This document shows, piece after piece, positions 1 to 6,648 of a stretch of 7,519 nucleotides of DNA (the first letter of the stretch is position 1; every line of letters begins with the position of its first letter). Source of the DNA: Planctomycetota bacterium. GTDB lineage: Bacteria > Planctomycetota > UBA1135 > GCA-002686595. The notes beneath the pieces are model-generated. The model ran no database searches and was not told the DNA's origin. It saw only the letters and a program-made list of their open reading frames with translations. The position numbers and the translations under genes are program-made. Where the stretch lies: contig JAQBVH010000140.1 in assembly GCA_027623615.1 (NCBI GenBank), positions 1 to 7,519 on the forward strand. The letters are read 5' to 3'.

Positions 1-972
1 CGCCTGCAAACCCTGCTCAGCCCGATCACCTCGGGCTTGGTGGAGGTGCGCCGTGAGCTCGATGCGATGCTGCAGGGGGACTCGCCCGCGCTGGCCGACA
101 TGCTCGAGCACCTGACGAGCTTTCAGGGCAAGCGCCTGCGAGCGGCGCTCGTGCTCCTGAGCGGCATGGCGACCGGCAACGAGAGCCCGGAGCTGCCCGC
201 GGTCGCCTCGATCGTCGAAGCGATCCACCTGGCCACGTTGGTGCACGACGACGTGCTCGACGGCGCGGACACCCGCCGCCGCGTCGCGAGCGTGAACACC
301 CGCTGGGACAACCAGTCGGCGGTGCTGCTCGGGGACCTGCTCTACTCCCGCGCCTTCGATCGCTCGACCCGGCTCGAGTCGAGGCTCGCGAGCCAGGTCC
401 TGTCTCGAACCACACAGGTCATCTGCGAGGGAGAGATCGTGCAGGCCGCCAGCCGCTATGACTTCGAGATGACACCCGAGGCGTACGAGGGGATCGCCGG
501 CGCCAAGACAGCTGCCCTGTATGGGACGGCGTGTGAGCTCGGGGCACGCTATCCGGCTGGGGAGGCCCGGGCCGGGACCGCCATGGCCGACTTCGGCTGG
601 CGGGTGGGCCTCGCGTTCCAGATCGTCGATGACGTGCTCGACGTGGTCGGCGACGCCCAGGTCGTGGGCAAGAGCATCGGGAACGACGTGGAGGACGGCA
701 AGGTGACCCTGCCCGTGCTGTTCAGCTACGGCCAGGCGGACGAGGCCCAGCGCGAGGCGATCCGTGATGCCTTCACGCGCCCGGACTGGGCTGGTTCGCG
801 GGCTGCGCGACTGCGCGAGGTGTGCGACCTCGAGCCTGGCGTCGAGCACGCCATGGGCCGGGCCGCGGAGCTCGTCGAGGGGGCGATGCAGATTCTGGTC
901 ACGCTCCCGCGGTCGGCGGCACGTGAGACCCTGGAACAGCTGGGCGGATTCGTGTTGGAGCGGAACTGGTGA
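1..972 (+). CDS. Polyprenyl diphosphate synthase, long-chain trans type (5' end cut by window edge)
   Basis: Condenses isopentenyl diphosphate onto an allylic diphosphate to build a long all-trans isoprenoid chain, in bacteria usually the side chain of a respiratory quinone. The frame is open from base 1. Counting from there, GKRLR starts at residue 43, the first Asp-rich motif HDDVLD is at residues 82-87 (bases 244-261), followed by the RRR of the same region, and the second motif DDVLD is at residues 210-214 (bases 628-642). GKSIGNDVEDGKVTLP follows, as expected for the family. In E. coli IspB the GKR motif lies at a similar depth, so only a few N-terminal residues are probably missing. TTG at 37 and GTG at 40 are possible but less likely starts. 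An Ala five residues before the first Asp-rich motif (bases 232-234) is typical of long-chain enzymes. The exact chain length cannot be read from sequence. The stop TGA overlaps the next start by one base, so this gene is probably co-transcribed with the cytochrome c maturation genes behind it. Confidence 0.93.
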   Translation, partial: RLQTLLSPITSGLVEVRRELDAMLQGDSPALADMLEHLTSFQGKRLRAALVLLSGMATGNESPELPAVASIVEAIHLATLVHDDVLDGADTRRRVASVNTRWDNQSAVLLGDLLYSRAFDRSTRLESRLASQVLSRTTQVICEGEIVQAASRYDFEMTPEAYEGIAGAKTAALYGTACELGARYPAGEARAGTAMADFGWRVGLAFQIVDDVLDVVGDAQVVGKSIGNDVEDGKVTLPVLFSYGQADEAQREAIRDAFTRPDWAGSRAARLREVCDLEPGVEHAMGRAAELVEGAMQILVTLPRSAARETLEQLGGFVLERNW

Positions 973-2282
973 TGACGATCAAGCAAGGACTTCGAAGCGC
1001 AGCCTTGGCGGGGCTCCTCCTGGCAAGCTGTGGGCAGCCCAGCGGGCCGGGGACGCTCGCGCCGCGGAAAGAGAGGGCGGCGCGACCCGCGGCGCTCGTG
1101 CCCGAGCTGCTCTTCCGGGACTTCCCGGCCCTCGCCACGAGTCCCTGGATGCGCCACCACGGGATCATCGACGATGCGTACTTCGGGGAGGTCCACGCGC
1201 GCTACCCCGACCTCCTCGACCGCCATCCGGAGCTCGGGCGCTCGAACCCGGCCTTCCTCGCCTACGTCGCGCGGGCGGAGGCCTCGGCCGCGCCGCCCCC
1301 GGCGCCGCCGATGCCGGAGATGGAGTTGATGCGCTCGCTGTTCGCCTACGACCTACCCCAGGGTTGGGAAGCTCTCCCGGGCGACTCGGTGCGTCTGTTC
1401 AACCTTCGGCCGGCCGGGGACCCGGACGCCGAGTGCTCGTTCGCGATGCTGCCGAGCGATGGTGGCGGGGTCACACCCAACGTCAACCGCTGGCGGGACC
1501 AGATGGGGCTGGGTCCCATCACGGAGCAGGAGGCCATGGCGCTGCCCACCCGCACGTGGTTCAAGACCGGGGGCGCGGCCGTCCTCGAGGCTGTGGTGGT
1601 CGACCTGCAGGGGGTGTACACGGCGATGGGCGGCTCGCCCCGGTCCGACCAGCGCATGCTGGGCCTGATCTCGATGACGCCCTTCGGCGCCCTGTTCGTG
1701 AAGATGACCGGGCCTGCCTCGGTCGTCGAAGACGAACGGGAGCGCTTCTTCGCGTTCTGCGACTCCGTGCGCATCAGCGACGAGGCGAGCGCGCTCCAGG
1801 CGGCGCAGGGCGCTGGCCCGGAGATCGGCCCCTCGGCGGGGGCGGCCGGGGGCGCGGCGATCGACCGCGACTCGCTGACCTGGACGGTCCCCGCGGGCTG
1901 GACGGATCAGGGACCGCGTACCATGCGCCACGTCAGCTACCAGGCGGCGCCATCCACCGACGCCTACCTGGCTTTCGCGAGCGGGGACCGGCTCGACAAC
2001 TACAACCGCTGGTGCGATCAGGTCGGAGCCCAGCGGATCACGGCGGCGGACCTCGCTGCCCTGCCAACGGTCACGATCCTCGGACAGGAGTGCCCGCTGC
2101 TCGAGGTGGCCGGCACCTACCGCGGGATGGGCAACGTCAACATCCCGGACGCGACGCTGGTCGGGGCCAGGTGCAACCTCCAAGGGGAAGCCCTCTTCGT
2201 GAAGATGATTGGCCCGACCGCCGAGGTGGCGGCGACGATGGCGACCTTCCTGGCCTTCTGCGACTCGATCGGGAGCAAGTGA
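972..2282 (+). CDS. Lipoprotein of unknown function with two tandem related modules
   Basis: I do not recognise a function. The 436-residue product begins with a short signal peptide ending in LLLASC, a good lipobox with Cys20 as the lipidated residue and Gly after it, so it is probably exported and membrane anchored. Residues 25-125 are a linker-like region rich in Pro and Ala. Two related modules follow: A at about 126-268 and B at about 302-436. Both carry NRWxDQ, an IT...LPT stretch, LFVKMxGP and a closing AFCDS. Module A contains PNVNRWRDQMGLGPIT; from memory, similar NVNRWRGQ-type proteins are frequent hypotheticals in Planctomycetota and Verrucomicrobiota. There are six cysteines besides the lipobox (155, 263, 348, 374, 401, 430) and no CXXC. 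ATG 972 overlaps the upstream TGA in TGATG, with GGAG at 957-960 as a modest ribosome binding site; GTG 969 would add one residue. The gene is coupled to resB in the same way at its end, suggesting a role linked to cytochrome c assembly (inference). Confidence 0.85.
   Translation: MTIKQGLRSAALAGLLLASCGQPSGPGTLAPRKERAARPAALVPELLFRDFPALATSPWMRHHGIIDDAYFGEVHARYPDLLDRHPELGRSNPAFLAYVARAEASAAPPPAPPMPEMELMRSLFAYDLPQGWEALPGDSVRLFNLRPAGDPDAECSFAMLPSDGGGVTPNVNRWRDQMGLGPITEQEAMALPTRTWFKTGGAAVLEAVVVDLQGVYTAMGGSPRSDQRMLGLISMTPFGALFVKMTGPASVVEDERERFFAFCDSVRISDEASALQAAQGAGPEIGPSAGAAGGAAIDRDSLTWTVPAGWTDQGPRTMRHVSYQAAPSTDAYLAFASGDRLDNYNRWCDQVGAQRITAADLAALPTVTILGQECPLLEVAGTYRGMGNVNIPDATLVGARCNLQGEALFVKMIGPTAEVAATMATFLAFCDSIGSK
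1347..1775 (+). repeat. Module A of the lipoprotein's internal duplication
   Basis: Encodes residues about 126-268 of the lipoprotein. It shares with module B, in the same order, a Pro-x-Gly-Trp opening, NRWxDQxG, IT followed by LPT, a G.Y..MG turn, LFVKMxGP and AFCDS. The similarity is at protein level; at DNA level only short identical stretches remain, such as TTCGTGAAGATGA at 1695-1707, so the duplication is old. Module A has the more family-like NVNRWRDQ core. Confidence 0.75.
1875..2279 (+). repeat. Module B of the lipoprotein's internal duplication
   Basis: Encodes residues about 302-436, ending at the protein's C terminus. It keeps the same ordered landmarks as module A (PxGW, NRWxDQ, LPT, G.YRGMGN, LFVKMxGP, AFCDS) but has three cysteines that module A lacks: 348 inside NRWCDQ, 374 and 401. 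Matching short DNA identities are TTCGTGAAGATGA at 2196-2208 and TTCTGCGACTC at 2256-2266 (the latter also at 1755-1765 in module A). Confidence 0.75.
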
Positions 2283-3556
2283 TGGGAGCCGAGACCAAGA
2301 CCCAACCGGCGTCGCCCGCCGCGAGCGCGGATTCCTCGCAGGACCCCAGCCGCCAGGGGAGGGTGGCCGCGTTCCTGCGTGGCAAGAATCCCGTGGTGCG
2401 CGTCCTGGGCTCCTTCGGCCTGGCCTGCGGGCTCCTGATGTGCTTGTTCGTGCTGACCCTGGCAGCGACCTTCACCTACAAGGACATCGGTGAGGCCGGG
2501 GTGAAGCAGGCGTTCTTCATCCCCTGGATCGCCTGGCTGCGCGGCCTGCCGTTCCCGGGCGGGTCGCTGGTGTTTACCCTGCTGGGCGTCAACCTCTTCG
2601 TCGGGGGACTCGTCCGCATCCGCTGGCGCTGGCGCAACGCGGGCATCATCGTCGCCCACCTGGGGATCGTCTTCCTCGCGGCGGCCGGCGTGGTCAATCA
2701 CGTCACGTCGGACTACGGGGCGATGAAGATCTACGAGGGCCAGACCCTGAGCACCTACCGGGACTACACCCTGGTCGAGGTGACCGTCTGGGACGCAACC
2801 GTCGAGCGTGACGTGCCCGAGCTCGTGATCGACAACGACGACGTGCGCAGCTGCGCGGAGCAGGGCCGGATCTTCTCTTCGGAGGACCTGCCCTTCGACA
2901 TCGAGCTGAGCAGCTTCCTGCCGAACTGCCGGGCGTGGTTCTGGAACGAGAACGAGCCCGCGTTCAAGAAGACCGGCCCGGTCGTCAACCACTTTGCCCT
3001 CGAGCGGCTCCCCGACGAGGGCGACCCCCACACCAAGAACCCGGGCATCGTCGCCCGTGTGACGATCGACGCGGAGACGGAGGCCCCGCTGACGCAGACC
3101 GCGCTCCTGACGTCGCGGGACGCCTGCGCCTTCACCGTGCTGGCCGGTGGCAAGCCCTGGGCGATCCACCTGCACCACGAGCGGCACGCGCTGCCCTTCT
3201 CGATCACCCTGCACGACGTGGTCCGAGAAGACCACCCAGGAACGAACACCCCGCGCATCTACAAGAGCGACGTGACCTACACGCTCGCTGGTCGTTCGCA
3301 GGAGCGCAAGATCACCATGAATCAGCCCCTGCGCGAGGAGGGACACGTGCTCTTCCAGAACCAGTGGGGGGTCGAGGGCCAGGGAGACCAGCGCCGTGAG
3401 TGGAGCGGGCTGTCCGTCACGAGCAACCCCTCGGACCAGTGGCCGAAGTACTCGACCTTCGTGATCGGGTTCGGCCTGCTCTACACGTTCCTCTTCCGAC
3501 TGTTCAAGTACGCGGGATCCCAGGCACGCGGCCGCCGCCGCGCCCAGGAGGCGTGA
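2282..3556 (+). CDS. resB: ResB/Ccs1-like cytochrome c biogenesis protein
   Basis: Partner of CcsA in System II cytochrome c maturation. The ResB-CcsA complex carries heme to the outer face of the membrane and attaches it to apocytochrome thiols. The product is 424 residues. A polar, Ser/Ala-rich N-terminal tail (1-35) precedes membrane segments at about 38-63, 94-112 and 119-138. A large outside domain (about 140-388) follows, then a last membrane segment at about 389-407 and a basic tail. Family signs are the third helix with AHLGIVFL (His126), the LPFSITLHDV...YKSDVTY strand region (304-334) and GHVLFQNQW (354-362). His126 fits the transmembrane heme-ligand histidine of the family. The outside domain has Cys191, 216 and 282 but no CXXC. 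ATG 2282 overlaps the upstream stop in TGATG. The frame is open far upstream, but that part lies inside the lipoprotein gene and is not coding. ccsA follows after one base. Confidence 0.9.
   Translation: MGAETKTQPASPAASADSSQDPSRQGRVAAFLRGKNPVVRVLGSFGLACGLLMCLFVLTLAATFTYKDIGEAGVKQAFFIPWIAWLRGLPFPGGSLVFTLLGVNLFVGGLVRIRWRWRNAGIIVAHLGIVFLAAAGVVNHVTSDYGAMKIYEGQTLSTYRDYTLVEVTVWDATVERDVPELVIDNDDVRSCAEQGRIFSSEDLPFDIELSSFLPNCRAWFWNENEPAFKKTGPVVNHFALERLPDEGDPHTKNPGIVARVTIDAETEAPLTQTALLTSRDACAFTVLAGGKPWAIHLHHERHALPFSITLHDVVREDHPGTNTPRIYKSDVTYTLAGRSQERKITMNQPLREEGHVLFQNQWGVEGQGDQRREWSGLSVTSNPSDQWPKYSTFVIGFGLLYTFLFRLFKYAGSQARGRRRAQEA
3546..3551 (+). promoter_or_regulatory. Ribosome binding site of ccsA (AGGAGG)
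   Basis: A full AGGAGG lies within the last codons of resB, six bases before the ATG at 3558. It is the strongest such site in the window and fixes the ccsA start. Confidence 0.85.
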
Positions 3557-3557
3557 G

Positions 3558-5588
3558 ATGAAGACCTTCCTCTACCTGCCCCTCACCCTGATCGCCCTGT
3601 TCGGCCTGGCCGGCTGCGCCGGAGACGCTGGGGAGGTGCCCGCGAGCTTCGTCCGCACCCACAAGTGGGACAAGGACACCCAGCGCCTGGCCGGGACGCT
3701 CCCGGTGCTCCAGGCCGGTCGCGTCAAGCCGCTGGAGACCTTCGCTGGTTTCCTGATGCTGCGCCTCAACGGCAAGCGCAGCCTGAAGCTGCCGAACGGC
3801 GAGAAGCTCGAGCCGATGGGCTTCCTGCTCGACTGCCTCTTCTTCCCCGAGCAGGCGCGCGACTACCCCTGCTTCTCCGTCCCGAACAGCGAGGTGCTCG
3901 ACGCGATCGAGATCGACAGCGAGAAGCGCGCGGACCGCTACAGCTACCGCGATCTGCAGCCCGGGTTGCCGAAGCTCTTCAGCCTCTACGACAGCATCGA
4001 CTGGGACCACCAGTCCCTGGTCGACAAGCAGGTCGCGGCCCTGAGGAACAGCGTCACTTCGTTCCAGGAGGTGGCCACTGCCTTCGACCTGATGCGCATC
4101 GAGGTCGAGATGCCCGAGGGCATCTTCTCCGATGTCTTCGGCGCCGGGAGCCACAAGGGCATCGCGTTCCTCTACGAGGGTTGGGGCGATTTCCTCGCGC
4201 GCTACGCATCGATGACCAAGCAGGAGAGGGTCAGCGTTCCGAGGAGCTTCGGCGAGCTCGTCGATCGGCTCCGGCCCCACCTGAAGGACGGCCGGAACGC
4301 GCCGACGATCTTCCCGCCCGAGACGACCGTCGCCGAGACGGAAGTCTGGCTGAATCCCGCGGACGCAACGTACGTCGCGCTGATCGAGGGGCGGCTGCCC
4401 TACGCGGGGCTCACGGAGTGGGTCGGGCACATCGAGGCCATGGACGCCGCGCGCAACGACCCCACGACCTTCCGCGCGGAGCTGCTCGCCCTGCGGGACG
4501 GGGTGCGCGCCGAGGCCCGGCGCCGCGGTGAGTACGGCAAGATCGCCTCGGAGGTCGCCCTCTACGACGCGAAGCTGGTCCTGCGTGCGCTGGTGCTGTT
4601 CCTGGCTGCGTTCGTGCTGGTCGCCTTCGCCTGGATCGTGCCCAAGCGCAAGTGGCTCACGCGGGGCGCGCTCACCTTCGCCGTGCTCGGGACGATCGGC
4701 GTCGTGACCGCGGTCACCTGGCGCGCCATCCTGCGTGAGCGCCCACCGGTCGTGAACCTGTACGACACGATCCTGTTCATCACGGGCGGGGCCTGCCTCA
4801 TCAGTCTGGTGATCGAGGGCCTGACGCGGCGTGGCCTGGGCCTCTCGCTGGCGCCGATCCTCGGGGCCATGGGGATGTTCCTCGCGTTCAGGTACGAGGT
4901 GAAGGACGCCACCATGAAGGGGGACACCATGGAGCAGCTCCAGGCCGTCCTCGACACGAACTTCTGGCTGGCGACCCACGTAACGACGATCACCCTCGGG
5001 TATGCGGCCGGGCTGCTCGCAGCGGTGGCCTCGCTCGGGTGGATCGTGATGAAGACGCTCGACGTCTTCGGCGGGGCGCGGCTGAACGTGCCGTGGCGCG
5101 GGAACCGCGGGCTCTATCGCGAGTACACGAAGATCGTCTACGGCATCATCTGCTTCGGTCTGCTGCTCTCGACCGTGGGCACGATCCTGGGCGGGGTGTG
5201 GGGCAACGAGTCCTGGGGCCGCTTCTGGGGTTGGGACCCCAAGGAGAACGGGGCCCTCCTGATCTGCCTCAGCCAGCTCGTGATCCTCCACGCGCGCATG
5301 GGCGGCTACATCAAGCAGCACGGGCTCCACGCAGCGAGCTGCCTCTCCGCCTGCGTGGTGCTCTTCAGCTGGTGGGGGGTCAACGAGCTCGAGGCGGGTC
5401 TGCACTCGTACGGCCGTACGGAGGGGGTCAGCTTCTACCTGTCGATCGGCTACGGCCTCCTGGGCGGCATGGCTGTCCTGGTCGGGATGCTCTCGCTGAT
5501 CGAGGCGTCGCAGCAGCGAGCCTCCCTCTCCGGCGGAGCCAAGCAGGTGGTGGAGGTCGTGGTCAAGCCCAAGGACACCGGCCGCTAG
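3558..5588 (+). CDS. ccsA: CcsA cytochrome c synthase subunit with a long N-terminal extracytoplasmic extension
   Basis: Heme-handling subunit of System II cytochrome c maturation, working with ResB at the outer face of the inner membrane. The 676-residue protein is about twice the length of a minimal CcsA. Residues 1-20 form a signal-like helix ending in a lipobox, FGLAGC (Cys20). About 315 mostly soluble residues follow, including LPVLQAGRVKPLETFA (48-63). The CcsA core starts near 337, with membrane segments at about 340-361, 369-388, 400-420, 427-444, 467-498, 522-546, 564-580, 590-608 and 625-647. The core has PPVVNLYDTILF (396-407) and the Trp-rich heme site WGNESWGRFWGWDPKE at 548-563. 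It also has the flanking histidines His474 (THVTT), His578 (LHARMGGY) and His615 (GLHSYG), matching the conserved heme-ligand set. ATG 3558 has a strong ribosome binding site. A GC-rich hairpin follows the stop. No apocytochrome (CXXCH) or thiol reductase gene is in the window. Confidence 0.95.
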   Translation: MKTFLYLPLTLIALFGLAGCAGDAGEVPASFVRTHKWDKDTQRLAGTLPVLQAGRVKPLETFAGFLMLRLNGKRSLKLPNGEKLEPMGFLLDCLFFPEQARDYPCFSVPNSEVLDAIEIDSEKRADRYSYRDLQPGLPKLFSLYDSIDWDHQSLVDKQVAALRNSVTSFQEVATAFDLMRIEVEMPEGIFSDVFGAGSHKGIAFLYEGWGDFLARYASMTKQERVSVPRSFGELVDRLRPHLKDGRNAPTIFPPETTVAETEVWLNPADATYVALIEGRLPYAGLTEWVGHIEAMDAARNDPTTFRAELLALRDGVRAEARRRGEYGKIASEVALYDAKLVLRALVLFLAAFVLVAFAWIVPKRKWLTRGALTFAVLGTIGVVTAVTWRAILRERPPVVNLYDTILFITGGACLISLVIEGLTRRGLGLSLAPILGAMGMFLAFRYEVKDATMKGDTMEQLQAVLDTNFWLATHVTTITLGYAAGLLAAVASLGWIVMKTLDVFGGARLNVPWRGNRGLYREYTKIVYGIICFGLLLSTVGTILGGVWGNESWGRFWGWDPKENGALLICLSQLVILHARMGGYIKQHGLHAASCLSACVVLFSWWGVNELEAGLHSYGRTEGVSFYLSIGYGLLGGMAVLVGMLSLIEASQQRASLSGGAKQVVEVVVKPKDTGR

Positions 5589-5605
5589 ACCCAGCTCCTG
5601 GGCAG

Positions 5606-5636
5606 GGCCGGCGCGCGCCGTTGCCACGCGCCGGCC
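5606..5636 (+). terminator. Perfect GC-rich hairpin after ccsA, possible terminator
   Basis: GGCCGGCGCG at 5606-5615 pairs perfectly with CGCGCCGGCC at 5627-5636, giving a 10-bp stem with an 11-base loop, 18 bases after the ccsA stop. No T-run follows, so it is not a classical intrinsic terminator. It could still end or pause transcription, or protect the 3' end of the operon mRNA. Confidence 0.45.
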
Positions 5637-5690
5637 ACGGCTCGCGGGGCGGCGCGTGGGTCACTGCAGCCAGGGACTGCGCCTGCGTGG

Positions 5691-5718
5691 TTCCTCTGCC
5701 CGCCGACCTTGGTAGCCT
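5691..5718 (+). promoter_or_regulatory. Possible folD promoter, -10 box TAGCCT, leaderless layout
   Basis: TAGCCT at 5713-5718 fits the TANNNT pattern of a housekeeping -10 box and ends seven bases before the folD ATG, so transcription would start at or next to the start codon. The -35 region is weak (TTCCTC at 5691-5696). No clear ribosome binding site precedes the ATG, consistent with a leaderless message. This is read by eye and could be chance. Confidence 0.3.
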
Positions 5719-5725
5719 GTCCGCC

Positions 5726-6619
5726 ATGACCGAAGTCACCGGCAGGATCCTGGACGGGAAGGCGACCGCGGCCGCCGTGCGTGAGGACGTGGGCGCGGCC
5801 GCGGCGCAGCTGATCGAGGCCCACGGGGTCACGCCCGGGCTGGCCGTGATCCTCGTCGGGGTGGACCCCGCGAGCGAGGTCTACGTGCGCAACAAGGACA
5901 GGGACGCCAGCCAGGCGGGCTTCCATGCGCAGACGATCAAACTTCCGGCCGGGACGGCCCAGGCCGATTTGATCGCCGAGGTCGAGCGGCTCAACGCCGA
6001 CGCCTCGGTGCACGGCATCCTGGTGCAGCTGCCGCTCCCGGGGGGCCTCGACCAGGCAGCGATCGTGCCGCGCATCGCGCCCTCGAAGGACGTCGACGGC
6101 CTGACGCCGGCCAGCGTCGCCGCGCTCGTGACCGGGCAGCCCGGGCACCGACCCTGCACGCCCTCGGGGTGTGTCGAGCTGATGCGCCGCGCGGGCCTCG
6201 AGCTCTCCGGCAGGCACGTGGTCATCGTCGGTCGCTCCCAGCTCGTGGGGAAGCCGATGGTCCAGCTGGCGCTAGAGCAGAACGCGACCGCCACCATCTG
6301 CCACAGCCGCACCCAGGACCTCGCGGGCCACTGCCGTCGTGCGGACGTCCTCGTGGCCGCAGTCGGCGTCCCCAAGCTCGTCAAGGGCGACTGGATCAAG
6401 CCCGGCGCGGTGGTGCTCGACGTGGGCATCAACCGCGGTGAGGACGGCAAGCTGGTGGGGGACGTCGACTTCGAGGCGGCCCGGCAGAACGCCGGCTGGA
6501 TCACTCCGGTTCCGGGCGGGATCGGGCCGATGACTCGAGCGATGTTGCTCGTGAATACCCTGGCCAGCGCCGCGCGCAGCGCGGGCACCGACCTGAAGGC
6601 CCTCGGGCTCTCGGGCTAG
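5726..6619 (+). CDS. folD: FolD, bifunctional methylenetetrahydrofolate dehydrogenase/cyclohydrolase
   Basis: Cytoplasmic enzyme of one-carbon metabolism: oxidises 5,10-methylene-tetrahydrofolate to the methenyl form with NAD(P)+ and hydrolyses that to 10-formyl-tetrahydrofolate, which feeds purine and formyl-Met synthesis. At 297 residues it is full length. The catalytic domain has YVRNK (Tyr53, Lys57), HGILVQLPLP (96-105, with Gln101) and KDVDG (121-125, with Asp124); these match the E. coli active-site Tyr, Lys, Gln and Asp with a constant shift of three. PCTPSG is at 143-148. The nucleotide-binding domain has the GRSQLVGKP loop (169-177), CHSRT (192-196), VLDVGINR (230-237) and TPVPGGIGPMT (260-270). 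The start at 5726 is chosen because ILDGKATA after it is the usual FolD N terminus. The frame is open further upstream, but that stretch lies mostly inside ccsA. No good ribosome binding site is visible. The rhomboid gene follows after 29 bases. Confidence 0.97.
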   Translation: MTEVTGRILDGKATAAAVREDVGAAAAQLIEAHGVTPGLAVILVGVDPASEVYVRNKDRDASQAGFHAQTIKLPAGTAQADLIAEVERLNADASVHGILVQLPLPGGLDQAAIVPRIAPSKDVDGLTPASVAALVTGQPGHRPCTPSGCVELMRRAGLELSGRHVVIVGRSQLVGKPMVQLALEQNATATICHSRTQDLAGHCRRADVLVAAVGVPKLVKGDWIKPGAVVLDVGINRGEDGKLVGDVDFEAARQNAGWITPVPGGIGPMTRAMLLVNTLASAARSAGTDLKALGLSG

Positions 6620-6648
6620 GCCAGCAGTTCTGACCGGGCGTTGGATCA

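Noticed and set aside
1353..2183. A 276-codon minus-strand open frame opposite the lipoprotein gene
   Set aside because: Antisense shadow. The + strand product has a signal peptide, an internal duplication and coupled start and stop, which a chance frame would not have.
764..2281. Long in-frame upstream extension of resB
   Set aside because: It overlaps the polyprenyl synthase and lipoprotein genes, which have clear motifs in their own frames, and its translation is low-complexity Arg/Gly/Pro. ATG 2282 gives a normal ResB.
2117..3346. A 409-codon minus-strand open frame opposite resB
   Set aside because: Antisense shadow of a GC-rich gene, with no domain and biased composition.
3504..5627. 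A 707-codon open frame on the minus strand opposite the end of resB and all of ccsA
   Set aside because: It is the mirror of a GC-rich gene: the + strand carries an unmistakable CcsA with motifs, ribosome binding site and membrane helices, while the antisense product is an Arg/Glu/His/Gln-rich string with no recognisable domain.
5039..5725. In-frame upstream extension of folD by 229 codons
   Set aside because: Most of it lies inside the ccsA core and the rest in the intergenic hairpin region. FolD homology begins right after ATG 5726 and the resulting length is normal.
6244..6538. FolD residues that differ from E. coli, such as GPMTRAMLL
   Set aside because: I recall the same wording in FolD of other GC-rich bacteria, and all active-site residues are present, so this is ordinary family variation.
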